DNA from: Clostridia bacterium
GTDB taxonomy: Bacteria > Bacillota > Clostridia > Oscillospirales > Acutalibacteraceae
Assembly (NCBI GenBank): GCA_017431755.1
Contig: JAFRKM010000030.1
Coordinates: 1 to 5,504, forward strand
Reading direction: 5' to 3'
DNA length: 5,504 nucleotides
The position numbers and the translations under genes are program-made. Within the stretch, counting starts at the first letter, position 1. The number at the start of each line of letters is the position of its first letter. Shown here in pieces: positions 1-5,504 of this stretch. The notes below the pieces were generated by a model. The model saw only the letters and a list, made by a program, of their open reading frames with translations. It was not told where the DNA came from and did no database searches.

Positions 1-80
1 AAACCAAAACTAACAAAAAACAAAAAATTATTCTTTATTTTAATATTTTTCATATTTATAAAACTATTAAAATCTAATTT

Positions 81-107
81 AAAAAGTTGCTCTAAAAAGA
101 GCAACTT
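81..107 (-). terminator. Rho-independent terminator after tRNA-Val
   Basis: A perfect 10-bp inverted repeat (84-93 paired with 98-107) encloses a 4-base loop. Read on the minus strand, the stem runs straight into a T tract formed by the A run at 81-85, the arrangement of an intrinsic terminator. It lies about 43 bp past the CCA end of tRNA-Val, so it most likely ends the tRNA transcript. On the plus strand the stem is not followed by a T run, so it is probably one-directional. Confidence 0.8.
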
Positions 108-149
108 CCTTAAAAATCAACTATTTTAAAAAATCAATTTTTCTTTAAG

Positions 150-226
150 TGGTGGACACAAAGGGACTCGAACCCATGACCTCTCGCGTGTGAAGCGAAC
201 GCTCTAACCAACTGAGCTATGCGTCC
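150..226 (-). tRNA. tRNA-Val (anticodon CAC)
   Basis: A complete 77-nt cloverleaf including an encoded CCA. The acceptor stem GGACGCA pairs with TGTGTCC with one G-T wobble, the discriminator base is A, and the D arm reads GCTCAGTTGGTTAGAGC. The anticodon stem TTCGC/GCGAG closes the loop TTCACAC, giving anticodon CAC (190-192 on the plus strand), which reads the valine codon GUG. The T loop is TTCGAGT. It lies 111 bp downstream of tRNA-Glu, with a hairpin and a possible promoter in between, so it may be its own transcription unit as well as receiving read-through. Confidence 0.95.
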
Positions 227-239
227 ATGTACAATTAAT

Positions 240-267
240 ATTTTATCACATTTAGAAATATTTACAA
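240..267 (-). promoter_or_regulatory. Candidate promoter for tRNA-Val
   Basis: On the minus strand a -35-like TTGTAA (262-267) is separated by 16 bp from a -10-like TAAAAT (240-245). The -10 ends 13 bp before the tRNA-Val 5' end, a plausible leader length. The -35 matches consensus at four of six positions and the -10 at five of six. In a sequence this AT-rich such matches arise by chance, so this is tentative. The hairpin between tRNA-Glu and tRNA-Val makes a separate promoter sensible. Confidence 0.4.
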
Positions 268-292
268 TATAAATATTTAACTAACCTAATTT

Positions 293-338
293 AAAAAATA
301 TTAATTCCCCCCTACCTTAACTGATAGGGGGATTTTTT
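293..338 (-). terminator. GC-rich hairpin after tRNA-Glu, possibly bidirectional terminator
   Basis: CCCCCTA at 308-314 pairs perfectly with TAGGGGG at 325-331 around a 10-base loop. On the minus strand the stem begins just after the tRNA-Glu CCA end and is followed, after about nine bases, by a run of six T (293-298), so it could end the Met-Glu transcript imperfectly. On the plus strand the fit is better, with one base and then six T at 333-338, but no plus-strand gene is visible to be terminated. It may act both ways, or as an attenuating hairpin or 3'-end processing guard. Confidence 0.55.
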
Positions 339-412
339 GGTGACCCGGACGAGATTCGAACTCGTGTTACCGCCGTGAAAGGGCGGTGTCTTAACCGCTT
401 GACCACCGGGCC
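338..412 (-). tRNA. tRNA-Glu (anticodon TTC)
   Basis: A complete 75-nt tRNA with encoded CCA. The acceptor stem GGCCCGG pairs with CCGGGTC, including one G-T wobble, and the discriminator is A. The anticodon stem CCGCC/GGCGG closes the loop CTTTCAC, giving anticodon TTC (377-379 on the plus strand) for glutamate codons GAA and GAG. The T stem ACGAG/CTCGT closes the loop TTCGAAT. It lies 20 bp downstream of tRNA-Met and is very probably processed from the same precursor. The last base of its CCA coincides with the T run of the neighbouring hairpin on the opposite strand. Confidence 0.96.
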
Positions 413-432
413 ATATTTAATTAAAAAATAAT

Positions 433-509
433 TGGTAGCGACAGATGGATTCGAACCATCGACACTTCGGGTATGAACCGAATGCTCTAGCCAACTGAGC
501 TATGCCGCC
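433..509 (-). tRNA. Elongator tRNA-Met (anticodon CAT)
   Basis: A complete 77-nt tRNA with encoded CCA. The anticodon stem TTCGG/CCGAA closes the loop TTCATAC, giving anticodon CAT (473-475 on the plus strand). CAT could be initiator Met, elongator Met or lysidine-modified Ile. Initiators carry three G-C pairs next to the anticodon loop and a 1-72 mismatch, both absent here. The body (GGCGGCATAGCTCAG... with a TACCA end) resembles Gram-positive elongator Met tRNAs as I recall them, including a G1-T72 wobble. It is the first tRNA of the cluster, 25 bp downstream of a strong promoter. Confidence 0.92.
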
Positions 510-534
510 ATCTTCACAACCGTATTTCTTTATC

Positions 535-564
535 ATTATACCATGGTTAATTCATTTTTGTCAA
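535..564 (-). promoter_or_regulatory. Strong promoter for the tRNA-Met/Glu unit
   Basis: On the minus strand a perfect TTGACA (559-564) is followed by an 18-bp spacer and a perfect TATAAT (535-540). A TGG directly before the -10 forms an extended -10 element. The -10 ends 25 bp before the 5' end of tRNA-Met, so a short leader is expected. The promoter starts 20 bp beyond the hemW stop codon. This is the best promoter match in the window and fits a stable-RNA operon. Confidence 0.88.
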
Positions 565-584
565 TACATTTTTTAAAAATATAT

Positions 585-1685
585 CTATATAATTTCTGAA
601 ATAATATAATTCGACAACAAAAAACCTTTTTCCGTAAGATTTATTCCATCTTCGTTTATATTAGCAAGTCCAAATCGCTCGAATTTTTTTACTTTTTCAA
701 AATACTTTTTTGGAATATCACAACCAAAATATTTTTTATACTCACTATTTTTAATTCCCCATTTCGTGCGAAGAGTTAGCATAACAAATTCTTTTTCTGC
801 TTCAAATTTCTTTTCATCTATCATAAAAGGGTTTATAAATTTTTTTAAATCTTTTTCATAGTAAAATCTTTTACCATTAATTAAACTATGTGCGGCCGGG
901 CCAACGCCCAGATATTCCCCCAATTTCCAATATTTTAAATTATGCTTACTTTCAAAACCGTTCTTGGCAAAATTAGAAATTTCGTAATGGCTATAACCAC
1001 TATCATTTAAAAGCTTACAAGTATAAAGATAAATATCCGCAAGTTTATCATCGCTGTAAAAAATCAGGTTTTTTTTATTAAAATAGTAAGGTGTCCCTTT
1101 TTCCACCTTCAGAATATACGCGGAAACATGCGGAATTTTATTATTTTTACAAAAATCAACAAATTCTCTTATATCCTCATTTTTTTGACCAGGAACGCCT
1201 AAAATCAAATCTAAAGAAATATTTTTTATTTTCGCAGATTTAATAATATTAACAGATTTAATTATATCTCCTGCACTGTGCCGGCGCCCTAAAATTTTAA
1301 GCTGAGAATTGTTTAAAGATTGAGCGCCAAGTGAAATCCTATTTACTCCAACTGCTTTTAATTTTTTAAAATCAAGCAAAAAACAATCCCCTGGGTTTAC
1401 CTCCAGAGTAATTTCCGCATCTTTTTTTACATTAAAATTACTTTTTATAAATGAAATTATTTTTAAAACTCTTTCTGTACCAATAATACTCGGGGTACCA
1501 CCACCAAAATAAATCGTATCTACTTCTTTTTTTATTTTTTGACACCAATAAGTTATCTGACTACAAATTGAATTTATGTAACTATCTACCAAACTAATAT
1601 CAGTTACGGAATAAAAATCGCAGTAAGGGCATTTACTTTTACAAAAAGGCACATGAATATAAACACCAAGCGTATTTCCCATCAT
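585..1685 (-). CDS. hemW: HemW-like radical SAM heme chaperone
   Basis: This cytoplasmic radical SAM protein belongs to the HemW family, whose members bind heme and an iron-sulfur cluster and deliver heme to respiratory enzymes. They were long misnamed as oxygen-independent coproporphyrinogen oxidase. Numbered from the outermost ATG (1691), Cys17, Cys21 and Cys24 form the CxxxCxxC cluster motif, GGGTPS at 63-68 and EVNPG at 97-101 are SAM-binding elements, HNLKYW at 250-255 is the HemW signature, and GVGPAAHS follows at 262-269. Phe26 replaces the fourth cysteine of true HemN. Three ATGs lie close together at 1691, 1685 and 1682. The only Shine-Dalgarno-like AGGTG sits 1 bp before the first and 7 bp before the second, so I place the start at 1685 (366 aa, normal for the family). 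It begins 36 bp after the lepA stop, a gene order common in Bacillota. No terminator is visible after its TAG stop. Confidence 0.93.
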   Translation of the reverse strand: MMGNTLGVYIHVPFCKSKCPYCDFYSVTDISLVDSYINSICSQITYWCQKIKKEVDTIYFGGGTPSIIGTERVLKIISFIKSNFNVKKDAEITLEVNPGDCFLLDFKKLKAVGVNRISLGAQSLNNSQLKILGRRHSAGDIIKSVNIIKSAKIKNISLDLILGVPGQKNEDIREFVDFCKNNKIPHVSAYILKVEKGTPYYFNKKNLIFYSDDKLADIYLYTCKLLNDSGYSHYEISNFAKNGFESKHNLKYWKLGEYLGVGPAAHSLINGKRFYYEKDLKKFINPFMIDEKKFEAEKEFVMLTLRTKWGIKNSEYKKYFGCDIPKKYFEKVKKFERFGLANINEDGINLTEKGFLLSNYIISEII

Positions 1686-1692
1686 ATTCATG

Positions 1693-1697
1693 CACCT
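1693..1697 (-). promoter_or_regulatory. Ribosome binding site for hemW
   Basis: AGGTG on the minus strand matches the 3' part of the extended GGAGGTGA Shine-Dalgarno sequence. It is too close to the ATG ending at 1691 (1-bp gap) but well placed for the ATG ending at 1685 (7-bp gap). It therefore argues for the shorter HemW. Confidence 0.6.
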
Positions 1698-1721
1698 ACT
1701 TTTTTATTTTAAATAATCTTT

Positions 1722-3530
1722 TTAATCTTCATCCAGCTTTAAAACAGACATAAATGCCTCTTGCGGAATTTCTACATTGCCAAGCTGACGCATACGTTTT
1801 TTACCTTCTTTTTGTTTTTCAAGAAGCTTTTTCTTGCGGGTAATATCTCCGCCATAACATTTTGCTAAAACGTCTTTACGCATTGCTTTAACTGTTTCCC
1901 TAGCAATAACTTTCCCGCCTATTGCCGCTTGAATCGGTATTTCAAATAATTGACGCGGTATTTTTTCTTTTAACTTTTCGGCCATTTTTCTTCCTCTTTG
2001 ATAGGCTTTATCACGGTGAATAATAAATGAAAGCGCATCCACAACATCTCCGCCAATCATAATATCAAGTTTTACAAGATTTGAAGGTTCATATCCCAAA
2101 AATTCATAATCAAACGAAGCATAGCCTTTTGTATTAGATTTAAGCGCATCAAAAAAATCATAAACAATTTCATTTAGCGGCAATTTATAGTGTATGTCTA
2201 CCCTTTCCGTATCTATATATTTCATATCAACATAAACACCACGGCGCTCTTGACAAAGCTCCATTATAGCACCAATATACCCGGATGGTGCATATATATG
2301 CGCATCGGTTATGGGTTCAAGGGCGTCTTGTATAGTACCAGGATTAGGGTAATTTGAAGGGTTATCTATAAATACCGTGTTACCGTCAGTTAATTTTATT
2401 TGATAAATAACACTCGGAGCTGTAGTAATTAAGTCCAAATTATATTCCCTTTCGAGCCTTTCTTCGATTATTTCCATATGAAGAAGTCCCAGAAATCCAC
2501 ATCTAAAACCAAAACCAAGTGCAGAAGATGTTTCCGGTTCATAAGAAAGTGACGCATCGCTTAATTTTAATTTTTCCAATGCATCTTTTAAATCGCCATA
2601 CTTTGAGCCGTCCAAAGGATAAATTCCACAAAAAACCATAGGATTTACTTCACGATATCCCGCCAAAGGTTCAATTGCAGGATTATTTTCCAAAGTAATT
2701 GTGTCACCAACTTTAGCGGAACTTACAGTTTTTATCGAAGCCGCTATATAACCCACTTCTCCTGCAGTTAAAGCTTCCGCAGGCTCCAAATGAGTAGCTT
2801 TTGAAAAACCGCATTCTGTTACAACAAATGACTCTCCACCCGCCATAAATTTAATTTTATCACCAGGTTTAACTGCTCCATCCATAATTCTAACGTAAAC
2901 TATTACACCTTTATATGCATCGTAATAAGAGTCAAAAATCAAAGCTTTAAGTGGTTTATTTTCTTCCCCTTTAGGAGGCGGAACGTTTTTTACAATATTT
3001 TCCAAAACGTCTTTTACATTAAGACCGGTCTTAGCAGAAACCTTTGGTGCTTCATCGCAAGGAATACCAATTATATCCTCAATTTCACCACAAACTCTAT
3101 CCGGATCAGCACTCGGAAGATCAACCTTATTAATAACAGGTATTATTTCAAGGCCTGCATCAAGCGCAAGATAAGTATTTGCAAGGGTCTGAGCTTCTAT
3201 TCCTTGAGAAGCATCAACAACCAAAACCGCACCCTCGCAAGCCGCAAGCGAACGCGAAACTTCATAATTAAAATCCACGTGCCCAGGAGTATCTATCAAA
3301 TTAAAAAGATACTCTTTTCCGTTGTCTGCGTTATAGTAAAAACTGGCAGCGTGAGATTTTATTGTAATCCCACGCTCCCTTTCCAAATCCATATTATCAA
3401 GAAGCTGACTTTCCATTTCTCTTTTTGACACAGCGTTCGTAAGCTCTAAAATTCTGTCAGCAAGAGTGGATTTACCATGGTCTATATGCGCTATTATACT
3501 AAAATTTCTTATGTTTTCCTTTGGTATCAT
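1722..3530 (-). CDS. lepA: Elongation factor 4 (LepA), ribosomal back-translocase GTPase
   Basis: LepA/EF4 is a translational GTPase that acts on ribosomes, described as promoting back-translocation and as helping initiation or ribosome assembly. From the start chosen here the protein is 602 aa, the usual family length. The GTPase domain shows G1 AHIDHGKST (14-22), G2 RGITI (53-57), G3 DTPGH (80-84), G4 NKVD (134-137) and G5 SAKTG (165-169). The EF4-specific C-terminal domain has YGGDITRKKKLLEKQKEGKK from residue 559 and ends normally. The frame is open to an ATG at 3563, but that adds 11 residues absent from relatives, whereas the ATG at 3530 has AGGAG 5 bp upstream and gives the family-typical N-terminus leading into IRNFSIIAHIDHGKS. 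It lies 48 bp after the glycosyltransferase stop with no clear terminator. A weak promoter-like pair (TTGAAC, 18 bp, GATAAT at 3582-3611) overlaps the end of that gene. The pairing with hemW is typical of Bacillota. Confidence 0.98.
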   Translation of the reverse strand: MIPKENIRNFSIIAHIDHGKSTLADRILELTNAVSKREMESQLLDNMDLERERGITIKSHAASFYYNADNGKEYLFNLIDTPGHVDFNYEVSRSLAACEGAVLVVDASQGIEAQTLANTYLALDAGLEIIPVINKVDLPSADPDRVCGEIEDIIGIPCDEAPKVSAKTGLNVKDVLENIVKNVPPPKGEENKPLKALIFDSYYDAYKGVIVYVRIMDGAVKPGDKIKFMAGGESFVVTECGFSKATHLEPAEALTAGEVGYIAASIKTVSSAKVGDTITLENNPAIEPLAGYREVNPMVFCGIYPLDGSKYGDLKDALEKLKLSDASLSYEPETSSALGFGFRCGFLGLLHMEIIEERLEREYNLDLITTAPSVIYQIKLTDGNTVFIDNPSNYPNPGTIQDALEPITDAHIYAPSGYIGAIMELCQERRGVYVDMKYIDTERVDIHYKLPLNEIVYDFFDALKSNTKGYASFDYEFLGYEPSNLVKLDIMIGGDVVDALSFIIHRDKAYQRGRKMAEKLKEKIPRQLFEIPIQAAIGGKVIARETVKAMRKDVLAKCYGGDITRKKKLLEKQKEGKKRMRQLGNVEIPQEAFMSVLKLDED

Positions 3531-3534
3531 GGTA

Positions 3535-3542
3535 TCTCCTCT
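3535..3542 (-). promoter_or_regulatory. Ribosome binding site deciding the lepA start
   Basis: AGAGGAGA on the minus strand contains the Shine-Dalgarno core AGGAG (3536-3540), 5 bp before the ATG ending at 3530. It lies inside the longer open frame that starts at 3563, so the upstream ATGs are unlikely to be used. Confidence 0.85.
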
Positions 3543-3578
3543 CATGCTTATATGTTTACACAAATATTCTTAAAAAGC

Positions 3579-4655
3579 TTAATTATCTATAATATTTTTC
3601 AAAACGTTCAAGTTATCTTTATGCCAATTTTCCAATTCAACACCATGCTCTTTAACAAGCCCGTCTTCAATCAATTTTATAATTTTATCAGCAAAATATT
3701 TTTTGTCATCTTCATCTTTAGTATCAACCACAATATGGTTGTAGTTAAAATCAAAAATTTTAGAAACAAGCCAGTATGAACCTCTTTCAAAACTATTGAA
3801 AAGATCAAAATGATCTACAAGTTCTTGAGCCACAGTAGTTGATGCTTTAAGAACTTTTTTTGCGTTAAATTCAGTTACTGCCGAACCTGGACGATTTGTT
3901 CTGTAAAGATAAGAAATGTTATCATCTTGAACCATTTTGGTTACATGCGGAAATAAAAGCAAATTAAAAAGTTGATCTTCGTAATTTGTTACTCCTTCTT
4001 TAAACCAAATGTTATTATCTATAATAAGTGATCTTTTATATACTTTAGTCACTATATACCCAGTATTTTCTACCATATCATAAAACGGATTTTGCTTTTC
4101 TGATCTTTTGCAAACTTTAACTTTAGAATTATCATAATTAAAGCTATCAAAATTTATTTCTTCTCCATCTACAAACGTTTGAAGCTTAAATGCTACTACA
4201 TCAACATTATTTCTAGTTAAATCTTCATAAGCTTTTTCAAGATAATAAGGCAAAAGTATATCGTCAGAATCAAAAAATGAAATATATTTCCCTTGCGCCA
4301 CTTTAATACCTGTATTTCTTGCAGCAGACACCCCAGCATTTTCTTGATTTATTATTTTTATACGATCATCTTTTTCAGCATGTCTTTTTAATATTTCAAG
4401 AGAACTATCTTTTGAACCATCATTTACACATACAATCTCTATTTCTTTTAATGTTTGATTTTCTACACTATCAAGGCATTCATCTAAATATTTTTCTGTA
4501 TTATAAACAGGAATAACTACCGATATTTTATAAGGATATTCGGTATTATCTTGGTTTTTGTCTTTGCTAAGTTTTTTATTAATAGCAAAAGCCGCTATGG
4601 CAACTACTATAAGCGCGATAAGAATTAAAATATAGCGTTTATTATTCGTTCTCAT
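3579..4655 (-). CDS. Membrane-anchored family 2 glycosyltransferase
   Basis: A complete 358-aa protein with a GT-A fold catalytic domain of family GT2, which moves a sugar from a nucleotide-sugar donor to an acceptor, usually in capsule, cell-wall polymer or other surface glycan synthesis. Residues 8-25 are a hydrophobic helix between two basic patches, followed by a charged linker (26-40). The catalytic domain starts at ISVVIPVYN (44-52). VNDGS (77-81) and DSDD (129-132, the DxD metal/nucleotide motif) follow, with a likely catalytic-base region NYEDQLF (224-230) and YRTNRPGS (251-258). The start is firm: GGAAAGGAAG lies 6 bp upstream and the next in-frame Met is residue 194. The anchor is unusual for a small GT2 enzyme; an AFA sequence at 22-24 could be a signal-peptidase site, but cytoplasmic activity with a membrane tether is more sensible. 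The upstream gene is a paralogue with a nearly identical 5' module. Sugar and acceptor cannot be named. Confidence 0.9.
   Translation of the reverse strand: MRTNNKRYILILIALIVVAIAAFAINKKLSKDKNQDNTEYPYKISVVIPVYNTEKYLDECLDSVENQTLKEIEIVCVNDGSKDSSLEILKRHAEKDDRIKIINQENAGVSAARNTGIKVAQGKYISFFDSDDILLPYYLEKAYEDLTRNNVDVVAFKLQTFVDGEEINFDSFNYDNSKVKVCKRSEKQNPFYDMVENTGYIVTKVYKRSLIIDNNIWFKEGVTNYEDQLFNLLLFPHVTKMVQDDNISYLYRTNRPGSAVTEFNAKKVLKASTTVAQELVDHFDLFNSFERGSYWLVSKIFDFNYNHIVVDTKDEDDKKYFADKIIKLIEDGLVKEHGVELENWHKDNLNVLKNIIDN
4338..4502 (-). repeat. Duplicated 5' glycosyltransferase module, copy 1
   Basis: This stretch of the anchored glycosyltransferase gene aligns without gaps to 5340-5504, 1002 bp away, with about 12 mismatches in 165 positions by hand count. 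Bases 4338-4383 are identical to 5340-5385. It encodes the nucleotide-sugar-binding half of the GT-A domain (about residues 53-107). Similarity drops sharply on the 3' side of both genes. Confidence 0.85.
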
Positions 4656-4661
4656 GTTTTA

Positions 4662-4671
4662 CTTCCTTTCC
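4662..4671 (-). promoter_or_regulatory. Ribosome binding site for the anchored glycosyltransferase
   Basis: GGAAAGGAAG on the minus strand lies 6 bp before the ATG ending at 4655. It confirms that the N-terminal hydrophobic segment is translated as part of this glycosyltransferase. Confidence 0.75.
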
Positions 4672-4694
4672 TTTTAAAAACTAAATTAAAAAAT

Positions 4695-5504
4695 TTAATA
4701 AACATCCAGCAATTCTTGAGCATATTTATTTTTTACCTCATCATCATTAATTTCTTCAGATATATACTTTTCTATTTTACCAAATGCTTCTAAAAACATC
4801 AAATCGTAATCATATATCCCTAGCTTATGAAAATCTTGGAGTAAATATTTATTTACTTTAATATCTGATTCCAATCTTTTCTGCTTTTTGATAGAATGAA
4901 CAATAGAGTTTTCATTATCTGTTTTGTAAAAATAAAATTTATTTGGACAATCCATTATTTTTTTTGCCCTTGCAAGAGCCATTAAAGTAAAAGCATAATC
5001 TTCCGCATAGCTAATATCTTCTTTAAAAAACATATTGTTTTTTAATAAAAACTCTTTTTTAAATATTTTGTCCCACACAGCAGGATGGCTATTATTATAC
5101 GCTGACATAAAATCATTATTATTATAATAATTACATTTTGAAATATCTATATTTTGTGGCACTTCTTCTTTTTCATCTGTCCTATAGCTATATATAAAAA
5201 CATCAGGTCTTTCCTGAAGTACTATACTCATACAAGATTTATATGTACAATCATCAATATAATCGTCAGAATCCACAAATGTTACATATTCACCTTCCGC
5301 CTTGCGAATACCGTTATTTCTCGCAACAGACACTCCGGAATTTTCTTGATTTATTATTTTTATACGATCATCTTTTTCAGCATGTTTTTTTAATATTTCA
5401 AGAGAATTATCTTTTGATCCATCATTTACACATACAATCTCTATATCTTTTAACGTTTGATTTTCTACACTATCAAGACACTTTTCTAAATACTTTTCTG
5501 CGTT
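4695..5504 (-). CDS. Family 2 glycosyltransferase, 5' end outside the window
   Basis: The last 269 codons of a second GT2 glycosyltransferase. The frame is open from its TAA stop (4695-4697) to the window edge. A possible GTG start at 5333 is not real, because it falls inside the conserved catalytic core (ENSGVSVARNNG). Counting from the edge, VCVNDGS is at 24-30, DSDD at 78-81, an acceptor-side motif WDKIFKKEFL at 144-153, and YAEDYAF at 166-172 with the probable catalytic acidic residues. The start of the domain, the VSxxIPxYN strand, and any anchor lie beyond the edge. Visible residues 1-57 match the downstream paralogue at 50 of 57 positions, but similarity falls to a few conserved motifs after the DSDD. 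The two genes are 39 bp apart and probably cotranscribed. It likely works on the same surface glycan, but donor and acceptor are unknown. Confidence 0.88.
   Translation of the reverse strand, partial: NAEKYLEKCLDSVENQTLKDIEIVCVNDGSKDNSLEILKKHAEKDDRIKIINQENSGVSVARNNGIRKAEGEYVTFVDSDDYIDDCTYKSCMSIVLQERPDVFIYSYRTDEKEEVPQNIDISKCNYYNNNDFMSAYNNSHPAVWDKIFKKEFLLKNNMFFKEDISYAEDYAFTLMALARAKKIMDCPNKFYFYKTDNENSIVHSIKKQKRLESDIKVNKYLLQDFHKLGIYDYDLMFLEAFGKIEKYISEEINDDEVKNKYAQELLDVY
5340..5504 (-). repeat. Duplicated 5' glycosyltransferase module, copy 2
   Basis: This is the partner of 4338-4502 in the same orientation, inside the partial glycosyltransferase gene. The repeat reaches the window edge, so its full length is unknown and may extend further into the 5' part of the gene. 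Confidence 0.85.

Noticed and set aside
112..138. Short direct repeat AAAAATCAA at 112-120 and 130-138
   Set aside because: Only nine AT-rich bases, repeated twice with no regular spacing. This is likely chance and not a CRISPR or attachment site.
433..509. CAT-anticodon tRNA as initiator fMet or Ile2
   Set aside because: It lacks the three G-C pairs beside the anticodon loop and the 1-72 mismatch of initiators, and its body looks like Gram-positive elongator Met rather than Ile2.
565..584. AT palindrome after the hemW stop as a terminator
   Set aside because: It is only a short T-run/A-run palindrome with no GC stem, so it would not form a stable terminator hairpin.
585..1691. HemN coproporphyrinogen III dehydrogenase
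   Set aside because: The motif is CxxxCxxC followed by Asp-Phe, without HemN's fourth cysteine. The length is about 366 aa rather than about 450, and the HNxxYW signature points to HemW.
3582..3611. Promoter for lepA (TTGAAC, 18 bp, GATAAT)
   Set aside because: The match is only partial, and pairs like this are expected by chance in such AT-rich DNA, so it is mentioned as a possibility and not listed as a feature.
3204..3779. Plus-strand open frames at 3204-3428 and 3477-3779
   Set aside because: They lie opposite lepA and the anchored glycosyltransferase, show no recognisable domain, and are explained as shadows of the minus-strand genes.
4319..5393. Plus-strand open frames at 4319-4516 and 5154-5393
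   Set aside because: They are antisense to the two glycosyltransferases, have low-complexity Phe/Ile/His-rich translations typical of AT-rich antisense, and show no ribosome binding site I could recognise.

Overview
This window is an AT-rich bacterial chromosome segment in which every supported gene lies on the minus strand, so transcription runs from right to left. The low G+C, strong Shine-Dalgarno sequences, near-consensus sigma-70/sigma-A type promoter and the lepA-hemW gene pair fit a low-GC Bacillota-like (clostridial or related) bacterium. Taxonomy cannot be fixed from the sequence alone.

In the direction of transcription the window opens inside a family 2 glycosyltransferase gene whose 5' end lies outside (4695-5504). 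After 39 bp comes a second, paralogous family 2 glycosyltransferase with an N-terminal hydrophobic segment (3579-4655). Then follow lepA (elongation factor 4, true start at 3530) and, 36 bp further, hemW (radical SAM heme chaperone-like protein). No convincing terminator separates these four genes, and the gaps are 36-48 bp, so they could share transcripts. LepA and HemW are housekeeping proteins. The glycosyltransferases look like part of a cell-surface glycan locus that borders them.

Downstream of hemW is a small tRNA cluster: elongator Met(CAT) and Glu(TTC), 20 bp apart, under a strong promoter (535-564). A GC-rich hairpin follows, and then Val(CAC) with its own weaker candidate promoter and a clear rho-independent terminator at 81-107. 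All three tRNAs encode their CCA end. Bases 1-80 are very AT-rich and show no gene or signal I can support.

The most interesting signal is the relationship between the two glycosyltransferases. Their 5' modules are almost identical at the DNA level (about 93% over 165 bp, including a 46-bp exact match), while the remainder of the two genes is strongly diverged. This suggests gene conversion or module exchange. I see no CRISPR array, insertion sequence, toxin-antitoxin or phage-defence gene, and no clearly novel system.
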